DNA of 64,000 bases from an uncultured Bacteroides sp. (GCF_905207245.1 NZ_CAJLKP010000002.1:109064-173063); one strand, 5' to 3'. Shown: positions 54,098 through 62,396, counted from the first letter of the stretch. The notes: generated by a model from the letters alone, not told the origin. Program-made: numbers and translations.

Positions 54098-54277
54098 ATG
54101 AAGACAAAGAAAATGAAAGCGCTTAGCGCAAACGAGCTGAGAAATGTAAATGGCGGCTGTGCCAATTGTATTCAAGCAGATGCATTGAAAAGAATCTTCG
54201 GAGAAAACAACCCTTTCTTTCCTATCGATGATACCTGTCACACAGATATGGGCAAGAATTTTCCCAGACTCATGTAG
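54098..54277 (+). CDS. GG-leader peptide with cysteine-containing core, locus 2
   Basis: 59 residues. Leader MKTKKMKALSANELRNVNGG fits the Bacteroidales GG-leader pattern (LSxxELxxVxGG). The core starts CANCIQADALKRIFG and holds three cysteines, two of them in a CxxC. The leader is nearly identical to that of the next gene (54396) while the core is unrelated. Confidence 0.85.
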   Translation: MKTKKMKALSANELRNVNGGCANCIQADALKRIFGENNPFFPIDDTCHTDMGKNFPRLM

Positions 54278-54395
54278 CCATTAACCTAATAGTGGCAGGG
54301 CAATAACACAATCGCAGATATAGAAACACCTGATTCTGTAATAGTAAAACAAAAAACATTTTGCAAATAAATTAATAACTAAAAAAACAACAATT

Positions 54396-54566
54396 ATGAA
54401 AACAAAGAAAATGAAAGCGCTTAGCGTAAATGAACTGAGAAATGTAAATGGCGGTCATAACATTCCGATGCACATCCATTGCACCAAGCCTGCACCTGGC
54501 ACCTGCGAATGTGTCCCCCTAAAAAATGGAGAAATCAGAGAATACTTCAAGATGCTTGATTTCTAA
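54396..54566 (+). CDS. GG-leader peptide sharing its leader with the previous gene
   Basis: 56 residues. The leader MKTKKMKALSVNELRNVNGG differs from that of 54098 at one position. The core HNIPMHIHCTKPAPGTCECV has three cysteines and several histidines and does not resemble its neighbour. No clean promoter precedes it (a single AATAACA at 54302 looks like a decayed box), so it is probably read through from 54026. Confidence 0.83.
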   Translation: MKTKKMKALSVNELRNVNGGHNIPMHIHCTKPAPGTCECVPLKNGEIREYFKMLDF

Positions 54567-54612
54567 ACCTACAGGAGCAAACACTTTACAGAAACGATAC
54601 ACAAGAAAACCG

Positions 54613-54735
54613 ATGAAAGCATTAACTTTAGAAGAATGTATCAATACGTATGGTGGCTGTTACAATTACAGCGAAGAAACTAGTATAATCAGTGTTTTTG
54701 TAATACCCCATACTTTCCAAAAGTATTATCAATAG
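54613..54735 (+). CDS. Short GG-leader peptide, locus 2
   Basis: 40 residues from the ATG at 54613 (MKALTLEECINTYGG, a short leader). The longer frame from 54526 overlaps the previous gene and is rejected. The core CYNYSEETSIISVFVIPHTFQKYYQ is hydrophobic with one cysteine. A decayed homolog lies at 55939-56025. Confidence 0.7.
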   Translation: MKALTLEECINTYGGCYNYSEETSIISVFVIPHTFQKYYQ

Positions 54736-54842
54736 AAGACATACACTAAAGCATTCAAAGAAGAAAATTGAAACTTTTTTATCAAAAGCCATCCTAATAG
54801 GAGATTTTATTAACAACATGTATTACTAAAAAATTATTAATT

Positions 54843-55049
54843 ATGAAACATTTAAAGAGACTAGGAAATGCACTTGGCATTCAAGAAATGAACACAAGTG
54901 AAATGAGAATGACAAACGGAGGAAACTGGTTTGTAGTAGCTGCAGTAACAGCCATAACTGGTTTCATTTATGAAACACTGACCAATCCCAAAGATACTGC
55001 AGGTGCACTTAAATCTGGAGCCGATAAAGCAGCAGCTATTAATTTCTAA
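54843..55049 (+). CDS. GG-leader peptide with hydrophobic bacteriocin-like core
   Basis: 68 residues. Leader of 27 residues ending MNTSEMRMTNGG. The core NWFVVAAVTAITGFIYETLT is a hydrophobic helix followed by a charged, Ala-rich tail, as in class II bacteriocin-like peptides. No processing enzymes other than the C39 exporter are evident. Confidence 0.83.
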   Translation: MKHLKRLGNALGIQEMNTSEMRMTNGGNWFVVAAVTAITGFIYETLTNPKDTAGALKSGADKAAAINF

Positions 55050-55061
55050 AGTACTATTTGT

Positions 55062-55241
55062 ATGAAAGCTAAAATGTATAACACAGAAGAATTGTCTCAA
55101 GAGGAACTCTTCGAGATAAAAGGCGGTTCATTGTCAGAGGTTGCATATGCAATATGGGAATTTATCGGATTTGCCGGTACTCTGAACACCAGACTAATGG
55201 ACAAAAATGACCGGGTACATGAGAATTTATATAATCATTAA
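55062..55241 (+). CDS. GG-leader peptide, locus 2
   Basis: 59 residues. Leader MKAKMYNTEELSQEELFEIKGG is typical. The core SLSEVAYAIWEFIGFAGTLN is amphipathic, with a charged C-terminus (RLMDKNDRVHENLYNH). It lies 12 bp after the previous peptide gene, so the two are co-transcribed. Confidence 0.83.
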   Translation: MKAKMYNTEELSQEELFEIKGGSLSEVAYAIWEFIGFAGTLNTRLMDKNDRVHENLYNH

Positions 55242-55298
55242 CTAGAAATTTAATTATAAATAACAAGTATTCTGTCATTTATAAACGACCAAGAACAA

Positions 55299-55340
55299 GA
55301 GGCTGTCTCAAAACAGACTTTTGAATTCAGCCTCCTTTTC
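55299..55340 (+). terminator. Hairpin terminator inside the peptide array
   Basis: GAGGCTG (55299-55305) pairs with CAGCCTC (55328-55334), followed by CTTTTC. Confidence 0.6.
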
Positions 55341-55443
55341 TGATTCTTGTTTCTTTTCTCCAGAAGCAGTACCAACCTCTCTGCCAATTTATGTACAGAC
55401 GAGTCCTAAACAGAAATTAATTATTTATCAGAGATATATTATA

Positions 55444-55815
55444 ATGAAACATACTAAAAAACATATTATTGCAATAATATTGGGATTTATAATAATGTTA
55501 ACAGGTGCTTTCTTGTCAAATACATATCGACCATATATTTATAGAAATCATTTATCTGATTTTCATATTGCAGACACGATCAGCAGTTGGATACTTGTTC
55601 CAAGTACTACTTTGATAGCCTGGGGAATAATCAGAGGAAGAAACAGTATAAAAAAAACACTTATATGTTGTGTCGTTGTCCTTCTCATTAGCGAGTTTGC
55701 ATTTTCCACCACTTTCGATATTTTCGATCTTATCGCTACAGTTATTAGTGGCAGTGTCACATATAGCATTTATGCTTTGTATATGGCTCCAAGGAATAAA
55801 CGCCCAGAGAAATAA
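55444..55815 (+). CDS. Small membrane protein with VanZ-like features inside the peptide array
   Basis: 123 residues from the ATG at 55444 (MKHTKKHIIAIILG); the frame from 55321 begins inside the terminator and is rejected. Four membrane helices. Acidic residues in FHIADTISSW and FSTTFDIFDLIATVISG resemble the conserved E/D pattern of VanZ-like proteins. It sits among toxin- or signal-like peptide genes, where an immunity role is plausible but unproven. A fragment of a related gene is at 57414-57607. Confidence 0.65.
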   Translation: MKHTKKHIIAIILGFIIMLTGAFLSNTYRPYIYRNHLSDFHIADTISSWILVPSTTLIAWGIIRGRNSIKKTLICCVVVLLISEFAFSTTFDIFDLIATVISGSVTYSIYALYMAPRNKRPEK

Positions 55816-55876
55816 GTTCTAATGCCACAACTCTCCCCAGTGGAATCATTGAAAATACCGCAGAGTGCTACCTAAT

Positions 55877-55923
55877 GATTACAAAGCAATAACACAAACA
55901 GTGAAACAAAGCTCTTAACTTTG
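55877..55923 (+). promoter_or_regulatory. Two GATAACA-like boxes and -7 element before a decayed peptide gene
   Basis: Boxes at 55877-55883 (GATTACA) and 55888-55894 (AATAACA), an 11-bp step; -7 TAACTTTG at 55916-55923, 21 bp on. It probably now drives the genes from 56062. Confidence 0.8.
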
Positions 55924-55938
55924 CAACATCAAGAAAAA

Positions 55939-56025
55939 GATATCAACACATATATGGGGCTGTTAGAAATACAACGAAAGCACTAGCTTAACCAATATAA
56001 TTGTAACGCCCTCTATTTTCCTTAA
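55939..56025 (+). pseudogene. Relic of a peptide gene related to 54613
   Basis: Read with one frameshift and one stop it gives INTY-WGC-KYNESTSLTN-IIVTPSIF, matching INTYGGCYNYSEETSIISVFVIPHTF of the 54613 peptide. The start region is missing. The intact promoter cassette just upstream shows this was once an expressed unit. Confidence 0.65.
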
Positions 56026-56061
56026 ATAATTTTAGTATTAATATAAAAATCAAACACAGTT

Positions 56062-56229
56062 ATGAAAAAGAATGAAAAGTACATGGTAAAACCATTGAAT
56101 GAGAAAGAACAGAGAAATGTATCGGGAGGATTTGTAGATACCCGTAGTCCGCTTGATATTCTTAATGAAAGGAAGCTGAATCCTTTTAAGAAGCCCGACC
56201 GTGGAGAGGACTTCACTAAATTCTGGTAA
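56062..56229 (+). CDS. GG-leader peptide, locus 2
   Basis: 55 residues. Leader MKKNEKYMVKPLNEKEQRNVSGG (GG at 22-23). The core FVDTRSPLDILNERKLNPFK is strongly charged and proline-containing, unlike the hydrophobic cores nearby. Probably transcribed from 55916. Confidence 0.8.
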   Translation: MKKNEKYMVKPLNEKEQRNVSGGFVDTRSPLDILNERKLNPFKKPDRGEDFTKFW

Positions 56230-56286
56230 AACTCTGTTCTGTTGATAACAAACACTATTTTAGTAACAATTAAAAAATGAAGAATT

Positions 56287-56448
56287 ATGAAAGATTCAAA
56301 GAGAAATGAATTGATACAAGAAATGGGTATCAGTGAAATGAAAGGTGTAAATGGTGGTATAGGATTCTTGCCTCTCCCGATTATACCCTTAGAAGTTCTA
56401 CAAAAAGCATTTGACGCTATTATGAATAACAAGAAAGCAGCATCCTAA
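56287..56448 (+). CDS. GG-leader peptide, locus 2
   Basis: 53 residues. Leader with QEMGISEMKGVNGG (GG at 23-24); core IGFLPLPIIPLEVLQKAFDA, hydrophobic and proline-rich, with a basic tail. The leader resembles those at 54843 and 56520 (QEM-x2-xEM-K-VNGG pattern). Confidence 0.82.
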   Translation: MKDSKRNELIQEMGISEMKGVNGGIGFLPLPIIPLEVLQKAFDAIMNNKKAAS

Positions 56449-56519
56449 CGCAAGGAGCTATATTTTAAAGAAAACACAGTAAAATTTATATTATTAACAA
56501 TTTAAAAGAAAAGAAAATT

Positions 56520-56693
56520 ATGAAAAATTTCAAAGAAAATGCAATGATGCAAGAAATGAACTTGCAAGAAATGAAAGAAGTAAATGGTGGATTTGACGTT
56601 GGTTTGGCTCTAGCCATAATTTCCGCAGGAATCTACATCTATAATGAAGGAGGTGATTTTATTGAAGGATTTAAAGAAACTTTCAACAAATAA
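56520..56693 (+). CDS. GG-leader peptide, locus 2
   Basis: 57 residues. Leader ends MNLQEMKEVNGG (GG at 23-24). The core FDVGLALAIISAGIYIYNEG is a membrane-active-looking helix with an acidic tail. It is followed 14 bp later by the next peptide gene, with an AGGAGG site between. Confidence 0.82.
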   Translation: MKNFKENAMMQEMNLQEMKEVNGGFDVGLALAIISAGIYIYNEGGDFIEGFKETFNK

Positions 56694-56707
56694 AAAAGGA
56701 GGCAATT

Positions 56708-56884
56708 ATGAATTATATGGAAAATTTAAGCAAAGAAGATTTAATCACCATTTGTGGCGGTGATGATTTTACAAGAGATTTTGGGATGCTATGTGGAAGC
56801 ATTGCAAGAGCAATAGTGGACGGCGCAAAAGTAATTGCATATAATATCGCATCACAGCAAGGTGCCCCAGAAGCTTGGCGATAA
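56708..56884 (+). CDS. GG-leader peptide, last of the array
   Basis: 58 residues. Leader MNYMENLSKEDLITICGG; core DDFTRDFGMLCGSIARAIVD followed by a helical Ala-rich part. An AAAGGAGG-type site precedes the ATG. The array terminator follows at 56980. Confidence 0.82.
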   Translation: MNYMENLSKEDLITICGGDDFTRDFGMLCGSIARAIVDGAKVIAYNIASQQGAPEAWR

Positions 56885-56979
56885 ATGAACTAAATAAGAG
56901 AAGTAGAAAACAGGAATACTATCACAATATAGTTTCAATGAATTCGCTCCCAAAGTTCAATTAGTGTTACTAATAACAG

Positions 56980-57018
56980 ATAGTAGGAGATGTTATAGTA
57001 TGTCTCCTACTATTTTCC
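56980..57018 (+). terminator. Terminator of the peptide array
   Basis: ATAGTAGGAGA (56980-56990) pairs with TCTCCTACTAT (57003-57013), a perfect 11-bp stem followed by TTTCC. Confidence 0.85.
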
Positions 57019-57170
57019 TAATTAAACAAACTTCCCTGTTTTTTTATTAGAATATAGCCCAATACTACTTGAAATAAAAGCTTTATATTATGAGTATTTG
57101 TGATTTCCACTCAAAGGAAGCGACCAATAAGAAAAAGTCGAATAATCATATTTTTAATAATTATAGAAAA

Positions 57171-57290
57171 ATGGACAACAAAGAGAAAAAGTTGGAAAAA
57201 GAAATCCAACGTTTAAAAAGAGAACGATTATTTTTACTTATTTATGTAGGAATAAGTGGTATTATCATGCTATATAACGCAATAATGTAA
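57171..57290 (+). CDS. Tiny coiled-coil membrane peptide
   Basis: 39 residues from the ATG at 57171 (MDNKEKKLEKEIQRLKRERL), a charged coiled coil followed by one membrane helix (FLLIYVGISGIIMLYNAIM). An upstream start at 57090 would give 66 residues with no added features. There is no GG site. The function is unknown; similar small membrane proteins are often found beside peptide export genes. Confidence 0.5.
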   Translation: MDNKEKKLEKEIQRLKRERLFLLIYVGISGIIMLYNAIM

Positions 57291-57336
57291 TAAACGGATC
57301 ACCCGCAATTTCCGATACATAGATTCACCTTAAAAA

Positions 57337-57416
57337 TTACTTATAGGTAGTACGCCAACTACTACTAAGTAAACGATCAACTACCTATAGGTTATAGAAT
57401 GATTACTTATAGGTAA
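57337..57416. repeat. Tandem array, 22-bp period, 4 units
   Basis: TTACTTATAGGTA-like words start at 57337, 57359, 57381 and 57403. The first and last are identical over 13 bp, 66 bp apart; the middle two match at 9-10 of 13 positions. Units are partly self-complementary (CTATAG centres). It lies at the edge of the peptide array. Confidence 0.75.
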
Positions 57417-57607
57417 TTGAGACTTCACTTCGCTACCACATATGTATCGTTTGCGCACCTGCCGCTACTTTATTGTTTCATGGATTTAGTGATAAATATT
57501 CTATCGGAAAGTTTACTTTTATAATCACATTAACGTATATATTCTATGAACTGCTGGGTCTTCTGAATATACACGGTACTTTTGATTTATATGACATCAT
57601 ACCATAA
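57414..57607 (+). pseudogene. Fragment of a VanZ-like membrane protein gene
   Basis: An open frame without a plausible start reads, near its end, FIITLTYIFYELLGLLNIHG then TFDLYDIIP and a stop. The E-to-TFDxxD spacing resembles the small membrane protein at 55444 (ISEFAFSTTFDIFDLI). Both ends are cut short, and the 22-bp array runs into its 5' side. Probably a remnant of another such gene. Confidence 0.45.
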
Positions 57608-57625
57608 ATAATTATCAGACAAGAT

Positions 57626-58855
57626 TCAAGGAATCTCATTAAGCCAACGACTGATGTTGCGTTCTTCGGCGCTGAACTCCACACCTAGCTTTATCACTTC
57701 GCGTCCGTCTACCTGATAAGGTATCAGGTAACCTTTTTCGTCAATCTGCTTCAAGGCTTCCTCCGCAGTGCCGTTCAACTTAAACTCAAAGACATAGATA
57801 AACTTCGGAGTTTTTACAACAGCATCCGCACGACCTCGGGCACTCTTTACTTCGGCCTCGGTAAACTGACCCATAAGTTTGAAGACAAGATAGAAAATTA
57901 CCTGATAATGGCGCTCGGTCTTGGCATTCAATTCGTAAGAAAAATGAGCAAAGAAAGCTTGCAGACGAGTGAGAAAAGAGTCGTAATCCCCGCTTTCAAG
58001 TTCATTGATAAATTTGCCTATATAAAAACCCTGATCGTTATTCTTCACTCCGGTATAGAAAGGTACAAGAAAATCTACGAAACCATAGCGCACTTCATCG
58101 TTAGGAAACTCCAACAGGTAGTTGCGGAAACGCTCATCAAAGCCCTTTATCGTCAGATAACCGCTCTGATAAATTAGTGGAATAGGATTATTGGAATCTA
58201 CCCGATATTCGGAGAATACGGAAGCGGGTGCTTCAATGCCATCAAGTAAGGTACGCAAATCATACTCTGTCTTCTGCAACATTTCAACAAGAAAAGTCGG
58301 GGTACCGGTCTGAAACCAATAACTTCCCAGCTCCATATTGCTGAATGCATTCAGAACACTGAACGGATTGAACAGGCCTTCTCCTCTCGGGTGGAAATGA
58401 TAGCCGTCATAGTTTCTGGTCAGTGCATCCACTGTTTCGTCAAACGTCAGGTTGTTTATCTCTCCAAAATGCTCTATTTCAGGAATGAAGTTCTTGCATA
58501 GTTCCTCTTTCGTAATACCGCATACGGTAGAATAGTAATAATTCATGCTGATATCCTGCATACTTTTCTGCATTCAAATCCAAATGCAGCACAGGATGCT
58601 TTTTCCATTCCGTCTCCATTTGTTCGATGGCAAGCCCTTCAAAAAGTTCTTTTCTCCCCCCGAAGTAAGCCTCAAAAGTAGAGAGTAACAGGCTCTTGCC
58701 GAAGCGACGGGGCGGTTCAGGAAGTAAGGCTTGCCGGTATTGGCTATCTTCCATACAAGAGCGGTCTTATCCACATACAGATAATTGCCAGTCCGTATAT
58801 CTTCAAATGTCTGTATCCCGATAGGGAGTTTACGAAGCATATCATTCATCACCAT
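57626..58855 (-). pseudogene. Decayed AAA-ATPase-like / PD-(D/E)XK nuclease-fold protein gene
   Basis: Three frames together give one protein of the AAA-ATPase-like plus C-terminal nuclease family common in Bacteroides. N-terminus LPIGIQTFEDIRTGNYLYVDKTALVW is in one frame. A missing base in the G run at 58709-58712 shifts RPRRFGKSLLLSTFEAYF to a second frame. Then NAEKY joins QDISMNYYYSTVCGI with the loss, from memory of the family, of about 100 residues including the Walker B region, and another frame change near 58565. The C-terminal nuclease part (KFIYVFEFKLNGTAEEALKQI) is intact. A -7 element (TAACTTTG, minus strand, 58877-58884) remains. Confidence 0.85.
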
Positions 58856-58918
58856 AGTTTTTCCTTTTTAGTGGTTCAAAGTTAATCACTATTTTCGTAT
58901 TATTCTACTCAGCATCTA

Positions 58919-58976
58919 TTTAACATAGCGATAACATACCTATAACCTATCTTCCGCCATCAACCCCGTACTTTTG
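58919..58976 (+). promoter_or_regulatory. Three GATAACA-like boxes and -7 element before hlyD
   Basis: Boxes at 58919 (TTTAACA), 58930 (GATAACA) and 58941 (TATAACC); 11-bp steps. -7 TACTTTTG at 58969-58976, 21 bp after the last box. Confidence 0.86.
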
Positions 58977-59021
58977 CTTCACGAAAAAGAGAAAAGTATT
59001 AATCATTAAAAACAGAAAGAT

Positions 59022-60194
59022 ATGTTATTACCGAACGAATGGATAGAAAACAGTCTTGAGACGTACATCTATCAGCACACCACAAAGTCACAGATTATTT
59101 ATTGGGTAGTTTTATTTGCCATCACGGTTACTATGGTAGCACTCCCCTTTATTTATGTGGATATTTCCGTGCAAGGCAGCGGAGTAGTCCGCCCCATTAC
59201 GGAAAAGACTGAAATCAAATCGGCCATCACGGAACTCGTTGACTCGATTTATGTTCGCGAAGGCGAACAAGTGAAAAAAGGTGATGTCCTTCTCCGCTTC
59301 CGCACAAACAGTTCCGACTATAAAATAAACTATCAGACCAATCGCCTGAACGATTACGAAGCGCATCTTTCCGATTTAGCCTACCTGTCAAAAGGCGAGC
59401 ATCCGTCCGCATTCCGTTCTCCGGTCCGCCGACAGGAATACACGTATTTCACCAAAAAGAAGAAAGAACTTGAAACCTCTTTGGCACAAGCCGAGAAAGA
59501 ATATATGCGCAACAAGACCTTATTTGAGAAGAAAGTAATTTCGGAAGAAGAATACGATAAATACTACTTCCAATATCAAAGTCAACAAAACGAACTGGCT
59601 TCACTGGTGCAAAGCCAACTAAGCACCTGGCAAGCCGACCTGAACAGCTATCGCAACTCCCGCAACGAAATGAGCACCAGCCTCAAGCAGGAAGTGAAAG
59701 ACCAGGATATGTACATTGTCCGCAGCCCGGTAGACGGCACGCTCGACCAGTTCTCGGGCATATACCGGGGAAGCAGCATTCAAGCCGGACAATCACTGGC
59801 GGTAATCAGCCCCGACTCTACGCTTTGCCTCGAAGTATACGTCACTCCCCGCAACATAGGCTTTATGAGCATAGGCATGCCGGTCAACGTGCAAGTGGAA
59901 TCCTTTAATTACAACGAGTGGGGCACGCTTCCGGGGAAAGTGAAAGAGATTTCTTCCGACTTCCTGACGGACAATCAAGGCAATTCCTTCTACAAAGTGA
60001 AGTGCGAAATGGAACAGGATTACCTGACATTGGAAAACGGACAAATAGGAAAATTGAAGAAAGGTATGACCGTCAGCGCCCACTTCATGGTGACGCGCCG
60101 TTCCTTGTTCGATCTGCTTTATCAGAAGATTGACGATTGGGCGAACCCAAGGCAATATGCGGCTAATGAGATGATAGCAAGAAACAGCAAATAG
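59022..60194 (+). CDS. HlyD-family periplasmic adaptor of export locus 2
   Basis: 390 residues. One membrane helix at about 25-45, lipoyl-like halves (ITELVDSIYVREGEQVKKGDVLLRF and VRSPVDGTLDQFSGIYRGSSIQAGQ), a long coiled-coil hairpin at about 105-235, and a C-terminal beta domain (LEVYVTPRNIGFMSIGMPVNVQVESFNY). It connects the C39 ABC at 60230 to TolC at 62503. The gene is first in a two-gene operon with its own activator boxes. Confidence 0.92.
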   Translation: MLLPNEWIENSLETYIYQHTTKSQIIYWVVLFAITVTMVALPFIYVDISVQGSGVVRPITEKTEIKSAITELVDSIYVREGEQVKKGDVLLRFRTNSSDYKINYQTNRLNDYEAHLSDLAYLSKGEHPSAFRSPVRRQEYTYFTKKKKELETSLAQAEKEYMRNKTLFEKKVISEEEYDKYYFQYQSQQNELASLVQSQLSTWQADLNSYRNSRNEMSTSLKQEVKDQDMYIVRSPVDGTLDQFSGIYRGSSIQAGQSLAVISPDSTLCLEVYVTPRNIGFMSIGMPVNVQVESFNYNEWGTLPGKVKEISSDFLTDNQGNSFYKVKCEMEQDYLTLENGQIGKLKKGMTVSAHFMVTRRSLFDLLYQKIDDWANPRQYAANEMIARNSK

Positions 60195-60229
60195 ACATTA
60201 AGTAGCAAATAATAAAAAACAGAGATAAA

Positions 60230-62395
60230 ATGAAAAAAGGAACTAAGATCAAGCAACATGACATCACCGATTGCGGAGCAGCCTGTCTGGCTTCCGTATG
60301 TGCCCACTATGGCCTACGCTTCCCCGTTTCGCGCATCCGCCAGTATGCATTCACCGACCAGAAAGGTACAAATGTATTGGGACTGATAGAAGCCGCCAAC
60401 AAACTGGGGCTGTCTGCCAAAGGTGTCCGCGCACAGTTCGACGCATTGTACACGATTCCTAAACCCACCATTGCGCATGTGCTGGTGAACCACAAGCAAC
60501 TTCAACACTTTGTCGTAATCTACAAAGTGACGAAAACGCATATCACTTACATGGACCCGGGAGACGGACGAATGCATAAAGTGCTGAACGAAGACTTCCG
60601 GCACGACTGGACGGGCATACTGGTATTGATGGAACCGGAAGAAACCTTCAAAAAAGGAAACCAGAAGACCAGCATGACCAAAAAGTTTCTTTCATTGTTG
60701 GCACCCCATAAGTCCGTAATGCTACAAGCCGTTTTCGGTGCACTCATTTTCAGTATTCTGGGATTGTCCACTTCCATTTATGTAGGGAAAATCACCGACT
60801 ACGTATTAGTAGACAAAAACACCAACCTACTCAACCTGATGGGTGTGATAATGCTTGTCATCCTATTGCTGCGCACCTTTATCGGAGCCATGAAAAGCAT
60901 TCTGGCCCTAAAAACCGGACAAAGGATTGATGCCGCATTGATTCTGGGATATTATAAGCATCTGCTGACCCTGCCGCAACAGTTCTTCGACACCATGCGC
61001 GTTGGTGAAATCATTTCACGCGTCAACGATGCCGTGAAAATCCGTAACTTCATCAACAATGTGTCGCTCGACCTGGTAGTAAACATCATGATATTGGTGT
61101 TTTCCCTCTGCCTGATGTTCATCTACTCCTGGAAACTGGCAGTCGTCACCCTGATAGCCGCGCCACTGTTCCTGCTCATCTACCTGAGCTTCAATAAACT
61201 GAACCGGAAATACCAGCGCAGCATCATGGAAAGCAGTGCCGACCTGGAATCGCAGTTAGTGGAGTCCATCAACTCTATCTCCACCATCAAGCGCTTCGGC
61301 ATCGAAGAATATGCCAACCTGAAGACGGAAAGCCGTTTCGTACACTTGTTGAAGAGCACCTACCGCAGCATTTACGGCTCTATCATGGCACAGGGAGGTA
61401 TTCAGTTTGTATCTACAGGCATCACAATCGCTATTTTGTGGCTGGGCAGTATTTTGGTCATCGATCAGGAACTGACGCCCGGCACGCTGATGGTGTTCTA
61501 CTCCCTGGTTGGCTACGTCGTTTCGCCCATCGGCTCACTGATATCTTCCAACCAGACCATCCAGGACGCACTGATAGCCGCCGACCGCCTTTTCCAGATT
61601 ATGGACCTGGAAAGAGAGCAGGAGAATGAACAGAAAATCATCCTCAAACCGGATATGATGGGAGATATCACCTTCGAAGACGTTTCTTTCAGATACGGCT
61701 CACGAAAAGAAGTGTTCAACTCCCTGAACCTAACCATCGAGAAAGGCAAAACCACCGCCGTCATCGGAGAGAGCGGCTCGGGAAAAACGACTTTGGTTTC
61801 TCTGTTGCAGCACATCTACCCCATTCAGTCCGGACGCATCCGCATCGGAGAATATGACATTGCACAGATTGACAATCGCAGCCTCCGGCGCCGGGTGGGC
61901 ACAGTGCCCCAGCAGATTGAGTTGTTTGCCGGAACCATCGTCGACAATATAGCACTCGGCGATATGCAGCCGGACATGAAGCGCATTGCCGACCTGATAA
62001 CCCAGTTGGGACTGAACAGTTTTATCAACAGGTTGCCCGACGGATACATGACCCAGATAGGCGAACACGGCGCATCCCTCTCCGGCGGCGAACGGCAGAG
62101 ACTTGCCATTGCCCGTGCTTTATATAAGGAACCGGAAATCCTGATTTTTGATGAAGCCACGTCTTCACTGGATTCCATAGCCGAACGCTACGTGAAGGAA
62201 ACTCTGGATGCGCTGGCAGGGAAAGGAAAGACAGTCATTATCATTGCCCACCGCCTCACCACAGTGAGATGTGCCGACAACATTGTGGTGCTCGACAAGG
62301 GCAAAGTAGCGGAAACCGGTACGCACAGCCAGCTCTACATGTCGGGCGGACCGTACAACAGGCTCTGGAACGAGCAGTTCGCCATGTTCGAATAA
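60230..62395 (+). CDS. C39-peptidase ABC exporter of export locus 2
   Basis: 721 residues. Peptidase domain with Cys15 (ITDCGAACL), His93 (LQHFVVIYKV) and Asp109 (YMDPGDG). Six membrane helices at about 165-440. ATPase with Walker A GESGSGKTT (513-521), canonical signature LSGGERQRLAIARAL, Walker B ILIFDEATSSLD and H-loop IIAHRLTTV. It cleaves GG leaders and exports the cores, most likely the peptides at 53185-56884. 35 bp separate it from hlyD. Confidence 0.96.
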   Translation: MKKGTKIKQHDITDCGAACLASVCAHYGLRFPVSRIRQYAFTDQKGTNVLGLIEAANKLGLSAKGVRAQFDALYTIPKPTIAHVLVNHKQLQHFVVIYKVTKTHITYMDPGDGRMHKVLNEDFRHDWTGILVLMEPEETFKKGNQKTSMTKKFLSLLAPHKSVMLQAVFGALIFSILGLSTSIYVGKITDYVLVDKNTNLLNLMGVIMLVILLLRTFIGAMKSILALKTGQRIDAALILGYYKHLLTLPQQFFDTMRVGEIISRVNDAVKIRNFINNVSLDLVVNIMILVFSLCLMFIYSWKLAVVTLIAAPLFLLIYLSFNKLNRKYQRSIMESSADLESQLVESINSISTIKRFGIEEYANLKTESRFVHLLKSTYRSIYGSIMAQGGIQFVSTGITIAILWLGSILVIDQELTPGTLMVFYSLVGYVVSPIGSLISSNQTIQDALIAADRLFQIMDLEREQENEQKIILKPDMMGDITFEDVSFRYGSRKEVFNSLNLTIEKGKTTAVIGESGSGKTTLVSLLQHIYPIQSGRIRIGEYDIAQIDNRSLRRRVGTVPQQIELFAGTIVDNIALGDMQPDMKRIADLITQLGLNSFINRLPDGYMTQIGEHGASLSGGERQRLAIARALYKEPEILIFDEATSSLDSIAERYVKETLDALAGKGKTVIIIAHRLTTVRCADNIVVLDKGKVAETGTHSQLYMSGGPYNRLWNEQFAMFE

Positions 62396-62396
62396 T

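Noticed and set aside
55290..55345. GAGGCTGTCTCAAAA as the end of an insertion sequence
   Set aside because: No transposase and no matching inverted end were found; the segment works as a simple hairpin terminator.
58479..58754. Separate small genes on the minus strand near 58.6 kb
   Set aside because: They are consecutive pieces of one AAA-ATPase-like gene broken by frameshifts.
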